Source: an uncultured Eubacteriales bacterium (GTDB lineage Bacteria; Bacillota; Clostridia; Lachnospirales; Lachnospiraceae). From it: a DNA stretch of 64,000 nt. Shown here one piece after another: positions 36,355-47,545 of this stretch. The stretch lies in assembly GCA_949294665.1 (NCBI GenBank), contig CASFID010000052.1, positions 62,001 to 126,000 on the forward strand. Direction: 5' to 3'. The position numbers were made by a program, and so were the translations under genes. The stretch's first letter is position 1, and each line of letters starts with the position of its first letter. The notes under the pieces are model-generated. The model was not told where the DNA came from and made no database searches. It was given only the letters and a program-made list of their open reading frames with translations.

Positions 36355-36832
36355 CTGCTGTGAGAACTTTTTCTTTCTCACGGAATATCTGTCTGAACAG
36401 AAAGCGGACGAACGGTCCGGCGTACAACATCTGCCAGAAGAATGCGACCGGAAAGTTCAGCGCAGCGGTCTGCAGCCATACTGCAATAAACTGGCTTCCG
36501 GCTTCTTTGAATAAGATTGTCGCAGCGAGGCTCATGAGCGGACACATCCATGCGACAGATACTACAGAGATCACAACAACAAGATGGAACGGATTTTCCT
36601 TTTCCGGATCCACGATGCGGAACGCGGCTTTCTTTGCGAAATGTCCCACAAAAAAGAAATCCAGTATAAAAGCGATCGGAGCCATGATCACAAATTCATG
36701 AAAAGCGGACAGAAATACGGTATTGTCCATACCGCCCGTATTCAAAGCGATGTTATAGCAGATCATTGCATAGACCATGACGAATACCATCATAATGGTA
36801 AAAATTATTTCCTGGAACTTGGTTTTTGGCAT
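36338..36832 (-). CDS. DUF2798-like membrane protein
   Basis: Four-helix membrane protein of 164 residues: helices near 8-28, 42-65, 82-105 and 118-140, with a basic C-terminus. The layout (KTKFQEIIFTIMMVFVMVYAM, then a second copy-like LVVVISVVSVAWMCPLMSL) is that of a duplicated DUF2798 unit. Function unknown. AAGGAGG precedes the ATG. Stands alone on the minus strand between tadA and SRP RNA. Confidence 0.75.
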   Translation of the reverse strand: MPKTKFQEIIFTIMMVFVMVYAMICYNIALNTGGMDNTVFLSAFHEFVIMAPIAFILDFFFVGHFAKKAAFRIVDPEKENPFHLVVVISVVSVAWMCPLMSLAATILFKEAGSQFIAVWLQTAALNFPVAFFWQMLYAGPFVRFLFRQIFREKEKVLTAEKNLS

Positions 36833-36935
36833 AAAAAATCCTCCTTGATGACAATAAACAGAAAAATGTGTTGTTCGTTATCATTCAGGAGAATGTGCGT
36901 TTCCAATAAGACCAAAAATCCGTTATTCTTTTTTA

Positions 36936-37196
36936 CGTGCATTGCGCTTCGAGCTTGATCCACAGTCGTTACCCCGGCAGTTAACTCAGTCCAGGCGCCC
37001 TCACGGCACCCGGGAGGTCCTGCTTAGTGCTGCTCCGTTCCCGACCTGACACGGTTCACAGGTTCCCGTCGCGTGAGACCCGGACATCAACGTCACTTAC
37101 CGGGGGCAGCCCTGCAGACTGCCGCCCTCTGCGCAATATCACCCCTGCTATAGCGGATTGCAGGTACAAGGTACCGCTAACACCCCGGCTGCACGA
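36936..37196 (-). ncRNA. ffs: signal recognition particle RNA (large, Alu-domain type)
   Basis: Scaffold RNA of the signal recognition particle, about 260 nt. The domain IV core is unmistakable on the minus strand: GTGTCAGGTC, GGGAACGGAGCAGCACTAAG, CAGGACC, then GGGCGCCTGGACTGAG. The 5' part (GCCGGGGTGTTAGCGGTACC) is the Alu domain found in Clostridia and Bacilli. The ends were set where CGTGCA (37195-37190) can pair with TGCACG (36941-36936), agreeing with the predicted start at about 37196 from the promoter just upstream. No T-run follows the 3' end. Confidence 0.94.
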
Positions 37197-37202
37197 GCTT
37201 TA

Positions 37203-37231
37203 ATTTTACATGGTTTTCATGTAAATGTCAA
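37203..37231 (-). promoter_or_regulatory. promoter of the SRP RNA
   Basis: Minus-strand TTGACA (37231-37226), 17-bp spacer, TAAAAT (37208-37203); start near 37196, matching the RNA 5' end deduced from pairing. Confidence 0.85.
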
Positions 37232-37268
37232 CGGATGAGAGTGAGAAAATTGTAACAGATGTAAGAAA

Positions 37269-37297
37269 TTGAAGAAATGCATAATTGATGATAAAAT
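37269..37297 (+). promoter_or_regulatory. promoter of the radical SAM gene
   Basis: TTGAAG (37269-37274), 17-bp spacer, TAAAAT (37292-37297), 28 bp before the ATG and divergent from the SRP RNA promoter. Confidence 0.7.
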
Positions 37298-37325
37298 AGT
37301 CTGAAAAACAGAACGGAGTGCGCAG

Positions 37326-39053
37326 ATGAACATTCTTTTAGCGGCGATAAATGCAAAATATATTCATTCCAATCTTGCGGTGTACAGTCTGAAAGCCTAT
37401 GCCCGGAAGTATGCTGATGAGATCAGGATCGCAGAGTATACGATCAACCAGACGGCGGATGAGATCCTGATGGATATTTACGGGCGGCGGCCGGATCTCC
37501 TGTGTTTTTCCTGTTATCTGTGGAATATCAGTTATGTAAAGCGGCTGATACGGGAGATCCCCAAAGTACTTCCCGGGGTAAGGATATGGCTTGGCGGTCC
37601 GGAGGTTTCTTATAGCGCAGAGAAAATACTGAAAGAATACCCTGAACTGTCAGGGATCATGTGCGGGGAGGGTGAAGAGACATTCCTTGAACTCGCGGAA
37701 TACTGCCATGCAGAAGAAGCGGCGTCAGACGGCGCTATGCCGGCGCCCGGGCCGTCTCTGTCAGAGATACGCGGGATCGTGTATCGGGACGGCGGGGGGA
37801 ATGTCCGGGTTACCTCGTCCCGTCCGGCGATTGAACTGAGCCGTGTTCCGTTTGCATATGAGCATATCGGAGACTTTCAGAACCGGATCATCTATTACGA
37901 GTCGAGCAGGGGCTGCCCGTTCTCGTGCAGCTACTGTCTGTCTTCTATCGACAGATGCCTCCGTTTCCGGGACGTTGAGCTTGTGAAGAGGGAGATCCAG
38001 TTTTTTATCGATCATGAAGTGCCCCAGGTGAAATTCGTAGACCGGACATTCAACTGCCGCCATGACCATGCCATGGAAGTGTGGAGATATATCAAAGACC
38101 ATGACAGAGGCATTACAAATTTTCATTTCGAGGCGGCGGCAGATCTTCTCAATACAGATGAGATCGAGCTGATCCGTAGCATGCGTCCGGGCCTTATCCA
38201 GCTTGAGATCGGCGTACAGTCCACCAATGAGAGGACTATATGTGAGATCAAAAGGAAGATGGATCTGGCACGGGTAGAACGCGCGGTGGACCTGGTCCGT
38301 GAGAACAGGAATGTTCACCAGCATCTGGATCTGATCGCGGGGCTTCCCTTTGAAGACTATGACAGCTTCGCGAAATCATTTGACCGCGTATACTCCATGA
38401 GACCGGACCAGCTTCAGCTGGGATTTCTGAAAGTGCTGAAAGGCTCGCTCATGCATGAGAGAGCAGAGGAATACGGACTCGTGTATCAGGACGGACCTCC
38501 TTATGAAGTCCTGTCGACGAAATGGCTGCCCTATTCCGATGTGATCCGACTTAAAAAGATCGAGGAGATGGTAGAAGTCTATTACAACAGCGGGCAGTTC
38601 AGAAATACGGCAGAGCACATAGAGAAAGAGTTTTCGGGGCCCTTTGCCATGTACAGCGCGCTGGCGTCATACTATGAGAAGAACGGTCTTTTTAAGATCA
38701 GCCACTCCAGGATCGCGAGATATGAGATCTTATACCGTTTTCTGAAAGAGCGCGTCCCGGATGCCAAAAACATGGATGAATATACAGAGTGGTTGACATT
38801 GGACCTGTATCTGAGGGATAATGTGAAAAACCGTCCCCGGTTTCTCCCGGAGAATAAGGTTGGGCATGACGAGGCGGCTTCCTTCTATAAAAGAGAGGAA
38901 GAAGAACGGCGGTATCTGAGAAGTTACAGGGGATATGACAGGCGCCAGATGCGCAAGATGACGCATCTGGAGCGGCTCTTCGGAAGACTGATTCTCTTTG
39001 ATTACCGGGAGAGAGATCCGCTGAGCGGTGATGCGGCAATATATCAGATATAA
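37326..39053 (+). CDS. B12-binding radical SAM protein (DUF4080 type)
   Basis: 575 residues. N-terminal cobalamin-binding Rossmann domain (about 1-130: MNILLAAINAKYIHSNLA, LGGPEVSY, GEGEETFLEL), radical SAM core (about 185-400) with the iron-sulphur cysteines in SRGCPFSCSYC, and a C-terminal DUF4080-like region (about 400-575). The 'base-off' histidine typical of methyltransferases (DxHxxG) is not seen at the N-terminus, as in other members of this group. The reaction is unknown. GGAG precedes the ATG. A 33-codon membrane-protein gene follows 16 nt later. Confidence 0.88.
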   Translation: MNILLAAINAKYIHSNLAVYSLKAYARKYADEIRIAEYTINQTADEILMDIYGRRPDLLCFSCYLWNISYVKRLIREIPKVLPGVRIWLGGPEVSYSAEKILKEYPELSGIMCGEGEETFLELAEYCHAEEAASDGAMPAPGPSLSEIRGIVYRDGGGNVRVTSSRPAIELSRVPFAYEHIGDFQNRIIYYESSRGCPFSCSYCLSSIDRCLRFRDVELVKREIQFFIDHEVPQVKFVDRTFNCRHDHAMEVWRYIKDHDRGITNFHFEAAADLLNTDEIELIRSMRPGLIQLEIGVQSTNERTICEIKRKMDLARVERAVDLVRENRNVHQHLDLIAGLPFEDYDSFAKSFDRVYSMRPDQLQLGFLKVLKGSLMHERAEEYGLVYQDGPPYEVLSTKWLPYSDVIRLKKIEEMVEVYYNSGQFRNTAEHIEKEFSGPFAMYSALASYYEKNGLFKISHSRIARYEILYRFLKERVPDAKNMDEYTEWLTLDLYLRDNVKNRPRFLPENKVGHDEAASFYKREEEERRYLRSYRGYDRRQMRKMTHLERLFGRLILFDYRERDPLSGDAAIYQI

Positions 39054-39069
39054 GAAAGGAAATATTACA

Positions 39070-39171
39070 ATGAATTTTCATGATAAAAAGGTCAGACGGA
39101 TCATTTCTATTATTATACTCCTACTGATCGTAGCTATGGTGGTGACAATGGTGCTGCCGTACATTGTATAA
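39070..39171 (+). CDS. 33-residue single-pass membrane protein
   Basis: A short open frame with GAAAGGAA 7-8 nt before its ATG. The peptide starts MNFHDKKVRRIISIIILL and ends MVLPYIV: a basic N-terminus and one hydrophobic helix (about 11-32). Tightly placed between the radical SAM gene and the AIR-synthase-like gene. Small proteins of this shape (DUF4044-like) are common in Firmicutes; no function can be assigned. Confidence 0.6.
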   Translation: MNFHDKKVRRIISIIILLLIVAMVVTMVLPYIV

Positions 39172-39198
39172 ACAGAGGCGGTATCAGAGGTGAACAGG

Positions 39199-40245
39199 AT
39201 GAGGATCGGGAAGATCACGCAGACCGCATGGCAGCGCTTTGTCAGAAGGCGGCTGCATACAGGAAAAAAAGATGCGTTGTTCGAGGCGTCGCCCTGGGAG
39301 ACGTGTTCCGCTCTCCCCCCGGAGACGGGAGAGAGATATGTATGGGCAGACGTCCATATCACAGGGGACAGTCCCCGGGCCGGATATTATGCTGTATATC
39401 ATGCGGCAGGAGAACTTGCCTCCCATGGCGTGTGCGCCATGGGAGCGTCGGTCTATGTCCTTCTCCCCGCCGGGAGCGGAGAGGATATGCTCGGCGGACT
39501 TGCGGCAGAAGCAGACCGTGCCTGCGAGGAATTGGATATACAGATGGCAGGATTCCAGGGCGAGGTGTCGGGCGCCGTCATGCATACCGTTGTATCTGTA
39601 AGCGCGGCGGGGATGCTGCGCGACCGGGCGCCGGAAAAGCAAAGCCGGAGGCCGGACCGCGGCAAAGAGCAGGAAGATAGGGAAATTATTCTCTGCGGAT
39701 ATGCCGGTCTGGAGGGAACGCTCCGTATCCTGAGTGAAGCAAGGGAAGACCTGGAGAAGAGATTTGTCTCTGCGTTTCTTGACCAGACCAGGAAACTGGA
39801 AAGCGAACTGACAAGCCCAAAGCAGATCCTGGAGGTATATAAATGCGATGGGGAAGCGGCGGTGCGACAGATCGGAAGCGGCGGTATCCTGGCGGCTCTC
39901 TGGGCAATCTCAGAGACAGAGCGCACGGGATTTGAGATCGAACTGCCGCGGATCGCGCTGAAACAGGAGACTGTGGAGATATGCGAGACTTACCGGTTGA
40001 ACCCGTATCTTATGACCTCTGCAGGGAGCTATCTCATACTGACGACAGAGGCAGAAGAAGTTCTGGGAAGGCTGGAGGGAGCAGGAGCCCGGGCGTTCAG
40101 ACTCGGCGCCGCAAGACATCAGAACGCCCGGGTGATCCGAAATGGCGCAGAAGTCAGATATCTGGACAGACCGGCGCCGGATGAGCTGGAGCGGTGGAGG
40201 TCGGAAAGCAGCAGTATGGCAGCAGGAGGAGAAGAAGATGAGTGA
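39199..40245 (+). CDS. AIR-synthase (PurM/HypE)-like protein with altered N-terminal motif
   Basis: 348 residues from ATG 39199 (AGAGG 8 nt upstream; GTG 39190 also in frame). The two-domain PurM/HypE/ThiL plan is recognisable: MRIGKITQTAWQRFVRRRL, then DVHITGDSPRAGYYAVYHAAGELASHG, and a C-terminal domain around GSGGILAALWAISE and TSAGSYLILT. Family members start with a GEDCA-type metal/ATP motif; here that place reads SPWETCSAL, and the usual NDIAASG is AGELASHG. Catalysis is therefore doubtful. It overlaps the next (Lrp) gene by 8 nt. Confidence 0.7.
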   Translation: MRIGKITQTAWQRFVRRRLHTGKKDALFEASPWETCSALPPETGERYVWADVHITGDSPRAGYYAVYHAAGELASHGVCAMGASVYVLLPAGSGEDMLGGLAAEADRACEELDIQMAGFQGEVSGAVMHTVVSVSAAGMLRDRAPEKQSRRPDRGKEQEDREIILCGYAGLEGTLRILSEAREDLEKRFVSAFLDQTRKLESELTSPKQILEVYKCDGEAAVRQIGSGGILAALWAISETERTGFEIELPRIALKQETVEICETYRLNPYLMTSAGSYLILTTEAEEVLGRLEGAGARAFRLGAARHQNARVIRNGAEVRYLDRPAPDELERWRSESSSMAAGGEEDE

Positions 40246-40741
40246 GAATAAGGATGATTTAAGGATTGAAATACTGAAATATCTGGAGAAACACAGCCGG
40301 GTAGATCTGAGTGAACTGGCGGCGCTTATGGGCGCGGAAGAGGCGGAAGTGGCGAATGAGATGGCAAAGATGGAGCAAGAGAAGATCATCTGCGGCTACC
40401 ACACGCTGATCGACTGGGACAAGACGGGGATTGAGACGGTGACCGCTCTGATCGAAGTGCGGGTGACTCCCCAGAGAGACAGGGGATTTGACCGGATTGC
40501 CGAGAGAATCTACAACTATCCGGAGGTATACGCGGTGTATCTTATTTCCGGGAGCTACGATCTGCTCGTAACGCTCGAGGGCAGGAGCCTGAAGGAAGTC
40601 TCGCGTTTTGTGTCGGAGAAGCTCTCTCCCATCGAGGGCGTACTCAATACTGCGACGCATTTCATCCTGAAGAAATACAAAGACCACGGCACAATTATGG
40701 GGCATAGGAAAGAGTCGGAAAGGATGCTGGTGACGCCGTAA
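40238..40741 (+). CDS. Lrp/AsnC-family transcriptional regulator
   Basis: 167 residues from ATG 40238, preceded by AGGAGGAGAAG and overlapping the upstream gene by 8 nt. N-terminal winged HTH (about 8-60: IEILKYLEKHSRVDLSELAALM) and a C-terminal RAM/ligand domain (TALIEVRV, YAVYLISGSYDLLVTLEG). Its TAA overlaps the aminotransferase ATG by one base, so it probably senses an amino acid handled by that enzyme. Confidence 0.9.
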   Translation: MSENKDDLRIEILKYLEKHSRVDLSELAALMGAEEAEVANEMAKMEQEKIICGYHTLIDWDKTGIETVTALIEVRVTPQRDRGFDRIAERIYNYPEVYAVYLISGSYDLLVTLEGRSLKEVSRFVSEKLSPIEGVLNTATHFILKKYKDHGTIMGHRKESERMLVTP

Positions 40742-41910
40742 TGAGAAATCCGTTATCAAAAAAGATCATAGATATCCAGCCCTCCGGGATCCGTAAGTTC
40801 TTTGACGTGGCAAATGAAATGAAAGACGCGATCTCCCTGGGCGTGGGCGAACCGGACTTTGACACACCCTGGCGGATCAGGGAAGAGGGAATATTTTCTC
40901 TGGAAAAGGGCAGGACGTTCTACACATCCAATGCGGGATTAAAGGAGCTCAGGCAGGAGATAAGCAGTTATCTCGAGCGGAAGATCCATGTGTCATACGA
41001 TCCGATGAGAGAGACGCTGGTCACAGTCGGAGGAAGCGAGGCTATCGATGTGGGGCTTCGCTGCATGCTTGATCCGGGAGATGAAGTGCTGATCCCGCAG
41101 CCAAGCTACGTCTCCTATCTGCCCTGTACAGTCATGGCGGGCGGCGCTGCAGTGGTGATCCCGCTGAAGTACGAGAATGAATTTAAGCTGACGGTGGAAG
41201 ATCTTGAGAGGTATACCACGCCTGCGACAAAGATCCTGATCATGCCGTTCCCGAATAATCCCACCGGCTCCATCATGACAAGAGAGGACCTGGAACCGGT
41301 GGCTGAATTTGTAAAAGAACACGATCTGTATGTGATGTCAGATGAGATCTACTCTGAACTTACTTATCAGTCAGAGCATGTCTCCATTGCAGGCCTGCCG
41401 GGAATGAGAGAGCGGACACTGGTGATAAACGGCTTTTCCAAAGGCTTTGCCATGACAGGCTGGCGGCTTGGTTACTGCTGCGGCCCGGAAGTCCTCATCG
41501 AGCAGATGACAAAGCTTCACCAGTTCGCCATTATGTGTGCTCCTACGACAAGCCAGTATGCGGCGGTCGAGGGGCTGAGAAACTGTGAGGGAGACGTGGA
41601 GCAGATGAGACGCTCCTACAACCAGAGACGCCGTTTCCTCATGCATGAGTTCAGACGGATAGGCCTGGAATGTTTCGAGCCGTTCGGGGCATTCTATGTG
41701 TTCCCGAGCATAAAGGAATTCGGCATGAGTTCGGAAGAATTTGCCACAAGACTCCTCCGGGAGGAGAAAGTGGCCGTCGTCCCGGGGAACGCGTTCGGAG
41801 ACTGCGGGGAAGGATTCCTGCGGATCTCGTACGCATATTCTCTGGATGATCTCAAAGAAGCGCTGGGACGGCTGGAGCGGTTTATCACCGGGCTGAGAGA
41901 AAGGCGGTAA
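40741..41910 (+). CDS. class I/II PLP-dependent aminotransferase
   Basis: Fold-type I aminotransferase, 389 residues. PLP-binding features: GGSEAID, FPNNPTGS, VMSDEIYSELTY, and the Schiff-base lysine in NGFSKGFAMTGWRLGY (about residue 232). C-terminal EGFLRISYAYS carries the carboxylate-binding arginine. Start codon overlaps the Lrp stop (TAATG). Substrate not decided; aspartate, aromatic or alanine specificity are all seen in this group. Confidence 0.92.
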   Translation: MRNPLSKKIIDIQPSGIRKFFDVANEMKDAISLGVGEPDFDTPWRIREEGIFSLEKGRTFYTSNAGLKELRQEISSYLERKIHVSYDPMRETLVTVGGSEAIDVGLRCMLDPGDEVLIPQPSYVSYLPCTVMAGGAAVVIPLKYENEFKLTVEDLERYTTPATKILIMPFPNNPTGSIMTREDLEPVAEFVKEHDLYVMSDEIYSELTYQSEHVSIAGLPGMRERTLVINGFSKGFAMTGWRLGYCCGPEVLIEQMTKLHQFAIMCAPTTSQYAAVEGLRNCEGDVEQMRRSYNQRRRFLMHEFRRIGLECFEPFGAFYVFPSIKEFGMSSEEFATRLLREEKVAVVPGNAFGDCGEGFLRISYAYSLDDLKEALGRLERFITGLRERR

Positions 41911-41939
41911 TATTATGAAAACGACGGGGGATAAGCGAA

Positions 41940-42443
41940 ATGCTGAATATCGTTCTTCTTGAGCCGGAGATCCCGGCAAACACAGGGAATATAGGCAGGA
42001 CGTGCGTTGCGTCCGGCGCCAGACTCCATCTGATCGAGCCTCTGGGATTCAGCCTGAGCGAAAAGGCGCTGAAGCGGGCGGGCATGGACTACTGGAAAGA
42101 CCTGGATGTGACTACCTATATCGACTATCAGGATTTTCTGGACAAAAATCCGGGCGCAAAGATCTATATGGCGACAACGAAAGCGCGAAAGGTCTATACG
42201 GAAGTCTCCTTTGAACCGGACTGCTATATCATGTTCGGCAAAGAAAGCGCAGGCATCCCGGAGGAACTTCTTGTGCAGAACAAAGCAAACTGCATCAGGA
42301 TTCCCATGCTGGAGAAGATCCGCTCCCTGAATCTTGGAAACTCCGTTGCGATCGTCCTGTATGAGGCTCTGAGGCAGAACGGGTTTGCCGGGATGGAACG
42401 GCAGGGGGAGCTGCATTATCTGGACTGGGAAGGCCAGAAGTGA
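41940..42443 (+). CDS. trmL: tRNA (cytidine/uridine-34 2'-O)-methyltransferase
   Basis: SPOUT-class methyltransferase of 167 residues that methylates the wobble ribose of tRNA-Leu. Knot motifs: ANTGNIGRTCVASGA, FGKESAGIPEELL and SLNLGNSVAIVLYEAL. Stand-alone TrmL length. It lies 29 nt after the aminotransferase on the same strand and before the V-ATPase promoter. Confidence 0.93.
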   Translation: MLNIVLLEPEIPANTGNIGRTCVASGARLHLIEPLGFSLSEKALKRAGMDYWKDLDVTTYIDYQDFLDKNPGAKIYMATTKARKVYTEVSFEPDCYIMFGKESAGIPEELLVQNKANCIRIPMLEKIRSLNLGNSVAIVLYEALRQNGFAGMERQGELHYLDWEGQK

Positions 42444-42526
42444 TATTATGCATTTTCCGACATAAAACTGTCTCCTGACATCAGATGGCCGAACTGTTAT
42501 CAAAACGACCGAAAATGTCGAAATTC

Positions 42527-42566
42527 CTTTGTAATATTTGGCGTACTGATGTAAAATATTACAAAG
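42527..42566 (+). promoter_or_regulatory. V-ATPase promoter inside a 13-bp inverted repeat
   Basis: CTTTGTAATATTT (42527-42539) and AAATATTACAAAG (42554-42566) are exact reverse complements with a 14-bp centre. The -35 TTGTAA (42529-42534), 17-bp spacer and -10 TAAAAT (42552-42557) lie wholly inside, so a dimer bound to the palindrome would cover the promoter. The symmetry and length suit a repressor operator; the regulator is not identified. Confidence 0.75.
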
Positions 42567-42666
42567 GTGCATTAATAACCTGTCCATATCCACTCTTTGA
42601 ATGAAAGAAGGAGTAATGGAAAAACTAAGAAAACAGAAATGAGATTGGGAAGGTGGTGGATAAAAT

Positions 42667-42975
42667 ATGGTAGAAGAGACGATCCAGGCGATCCGCGAAA
42701 CTGAGAAACAGGCGCATGAAATCGTGGAGAATGCCCGCCGGGAAAGCGAATGCATCCTGAATGAGGCCCAGGAGCGCGCCGCTCAGATCAGGGATGAGAT
42801 CATACAGAGCGCGCAGGCAGAAGCGTCGGCACAGGCCGAGAAGGCACATCTTGCAGGAGAGAAGGCGGAGAACAGTGCAAAAGCCGGATATGAAGAAGAG
42901 ACGGCAAAGCTTAAGACTTCTGCCGGGGAGAAAGAGAAAGAAGCGGTGGAGATGGTGATCTCCCTGCTGGCGTAA
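42667..42975 (+). CDS. ntpF: V-type ATPase stalk subunit (NtpF/AhaH-like)
   Basis: 102-residue coiled coil of Ala, Glu and Gln (VEETIQAIRETEKQAHEIVE, then ARRESECILNEAQERAAQ), the usual sequence of the NtpF/AhaH peripheral-stalk partner of subunit E. First gene of the operon, preceded by AAGGTGGTGG. The gene order after it equals Enterococcus hirae ntpFIKECGABD. Confidence 0.85.
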   Translation: MVEETIQAIRETEKQAHEIVENARRESECILNEAQERAAQIRDEIIQSAQAEASAQAEKAHLAGEKAENSAKAGYEEETAKLKTSAGEKEKEAVEMVISLLA

Positions 42976-42984
42976 TGAACGTCA

Positions 42985-43004
42985 GTTACTGTTCAGACAG
43001 TAAC
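42985..43004 (+). repeat. GTTACTG/CAGTAAC hairpin between ntpF and ntpI
   Basis: Perfect 7-bp inverted repeat with a TTCAGA loop. No T-run, so processing or stability element rather than terminator. Confidence 0.45.
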
Positions 43005-43064
43005 AAACAGCAGGATAGAAATAAGTGGCGCGCAAGCGTCATGCAGCAAAGGAGGGAAAGATAA

Positions 43065-45559
<2,495 letters not shown>

Positions 45560-45639
45560 GCTGTGTTGGCACGGATATCTTCATACAGATATGTGTCAGA
45601 GGAACATGAGAGACCAGAACGAAGAAGGAGAGCGAGGAA

Positions 45640-46233
45640 ATGAGTGGACTGGATAAAATGAAAGCCCGGATTCTCGAAGAGGCGCAGAGCACCGCGCAGG
45701 AGATCACCGACAAGGCAAAGGCGGACGCCGAGGCGGCGGTGCAGGCCGCACGGGAGTCGGCCGAAGCCGAAGCGGCAGGTATCCTCGAGCGCGCAAAGCG
45801 CGACGCGGCGGATTATGCGGACCGCATAGATTCCTCGATGGACATGCAGAGGAAACAGGCTGTCCTTGCCGCAAAGCAGGAAGTGATCGGCGATGTGCTG
45901 GAGACGGCGTACAATGCAGTGATGGATCTGGACGATGAGAAATATTTTGAAATGCTTGAAAAGCTTCTTGAGAAGCATGTTCTGTCCGGCGACGGAACGA
46001 TCTGCTTCTCAGAGAAAGATCTGGAACGGATGCCAGCCGGATTTGAAGACAAGATCAGGAACGTTGCCGCATCAAAAGGCGGAAGTCTTGAAATATCAAA
46101 GAAACCGGAGAAGATGGACGGCGGATTCCTGCTCGTCTACGGCGGTATAGAGGAAAACTGCACGATCAGGGCGGTATTTGATTCTAAGAGAGAAGAATTA
46201 TCAGATCAGGTGAACAGGCTTCTGTTCGGATAA
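45640..46233 (+). CDS. ntpE: V-type ATPase subunit E
   Basis: Peripheral stalk subunit, 197 residues: N-terminal Ala/Glu-rich coiled coil (about 1-85) and a globular C-terminus ending FDSKREELSDQVNRLLFG. The family's GGFLLVYGGIEENCTI strand is clear. GAAGGAGAGCGAGG precedes the ATG, 80 nt after ntpK. Confidence 0.92.
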   Translation: MSGLDKMKARILEEAQSTAQEITDKAKADAEAAVQAARESAEAEAAGILERAKRDAADYADRIDSSMDMQRKQAVLAAKQEVIGDVLETAYNAVMDLDDEKYFEMLEKLLEKHVLSGDGTICFSEKDLERMPAGFEDKIRNVAASKGGSLEISKKPEKMDGGFLLVYGGIEENCTIRAVFDSKREELSDQVNRLLFG

Positions 46234-46257
46234 AGCGCAGATGTTAGGAGGGTTAAC

Positions 46258-47229
46258 TTGAGTAATACAAAATATACTTATGCGGTGGCGCGCATCCGCG
46301 CACTGGAAGTATCCCTGTTCTCTGATGCGTTTATCGAACAGCTCTTATCGTGCAAAAGCGCGGGGCAGGTCCTGCAGTCTGTGGTCGAAAAAGGCTGGGG
46401 CGACATGGACACCGGCAGCGACGCCGAGGCGGTGCTAAAGCGCGAGGAAGAGAAGGCATGGGAAGTCATCCGCGACGTCGCGCCGGATATGAGTGTCTTC
46501 GACGTGCTTTCTTACCCAAAGCTGTATCACAATCTGAAAGCAGCGGTCAAAGAGGTGAGCACAGGTGTGAAGAACCCTGCCATGTTCTATGACGACGGCC
46601 CGATTTCCGGGGAGGAAATGTACCGGATCATAGAGAGCAGAGAGTTCTCCCGTCTTCCGGGCAATATGTCCCGGACAGCGCAGGAGGCTCTGGACACACT
46701 GCTCCATACCGGAGACGGCCAGCTGTGCGATATCATCGTAGACAGGGCGGCTCTTGACGCCATTGAAGAGGCAGGAAAGAAATCGGGAGAACCGATCATA
46801 GAGAACTACGCAGATACAACGGTCGCTATCGCGGATATCAAGATCGCCGTCCGATCCCAGAAAACGGGGAAGAGCGCAGACTTTATGAGAAGCGCTATGG
46901 CGGAGTGCAAAAGCTTAAGTCTTGATCAGTTGATCCGCGCGGCTCTCTCCGGCGCAGAGGAGATCGCCCAGTATCTGGAGGGCACGTCCTATGCCGGGGG
47001 CGCAGACGCGTTAAGGGAGTCTCCGTCCGCATTTGAGCGGTGGTGCGACAACCGAATGATCGAGACTCTGAGGTCTCAGAAATATGAGACGTTTTCCGTC
47101 GGGCCCCTGCTGGGCTATCTGATCGCCAGAGAGAACGAGATCAAGACGGTGCGGATCATTCTGACCGGGAAACAGAACGGATTTACGGATGATGCGATCC
47201 GGGAAAGGATAAGGGAGATGTATGTATAA
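46258..47229 (+). CDS. ntpC: V-type ATPase subunit C
   Basis: Connects the central shaft to the ring (subunit d-like), 323 residues. Start is TTG 46258, 5 nt after AGGAGGG. Typical segments: YTYAVARIRALEVSL, VLSYPKLYHNLKAAVKE, YADTTVAIADIKIAVR and ENEIKTVRIILTGKQNG. Its last 8 nt overlap ntpG. Confidence 0.92.
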   Translation: MSNTKYTYAVARIRALEVSLFSDAFIEQLLSCKSAGQVLQSVVEKGWGDMDTGSDAEAVLKREEEKAWEVIRDVAPDMSVFDVLSYPKLYHNLKAAVKEVSTGVKNPAMFYDDGPISGEEMYRIIESREFSRLPGNMSRTAQEALDTLLHTGDGQLCDIIVDRAALDAIEEAGKKSGEPIIENYADTTVAIADIKIAVRSQKTGKSADFMRSAMAECKSLSLDQLIRAALSGAEEIAQYLEGTSYAGGADALRESPSAFERWCDNRMIETLRSQKYETFSVGPLLGYLIARENEIKTVRIILTGKQNGFTDDAIRERIREMYV

Positions 47230-47545
47230 GATTGCAGTGGTCGGCGATTACGACAGTATCTACGGTTTCGCCACATTGGGGCTTAGCATCTGCCCTGTGA
47301 GAGACCGGGAAGAAATACGTGACAGACTCCGCACTCTTGCGGAGGAGGAATATGGGATCATCTATATCACAGAAGCTGCGGCGGCCGCAGCGGGGGATGA
47401 ATTGGAAAAGTATCGTGAGAAGACTCTGCCGGCGATCATCCAGATACCTGGAGTATCCGGCAATACCGGAGCAGGCGTCGCGAACGTGAAGAAAACGGTG
47501 GAACAGGCGGTCGGATCAGATATTCTGTTTGGAGGAGTAAGCTAA
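47222..47545 (+). CDS. ntpG: V-type ATPase subunit F (NtpG)
   Basis: Central-shaft subunit, 107 residues, with the family opening [20 protein letters not shown] and the PAIIQIPG segment. The stop (TAATG) overlaps the ntpA start by one base. Confidence 0.92.
   Translation: MYKIAVVGDYDSIYGFATLGLSICPVRDREEIRDRLRTLAEEEYGIIYITEAAAAAAGDELEKYREKTLPAIIQIPGVSGNTGAGVANVKKTVEQAVGSDILFGGVS

Noticed and set aside
36936..37196. tmRNA or RNase P RNA at the structured region
   Set aside because: The GGGAACGGAGCAGCACTAAG core and Alu-type 5' domain identify SRP RNA.
42601..42642. 13-codon frame before ntpF as a leader peptide
   Set aside because: Its ribosome binding site spacing is poor and there is no attenuator hairpin after it.
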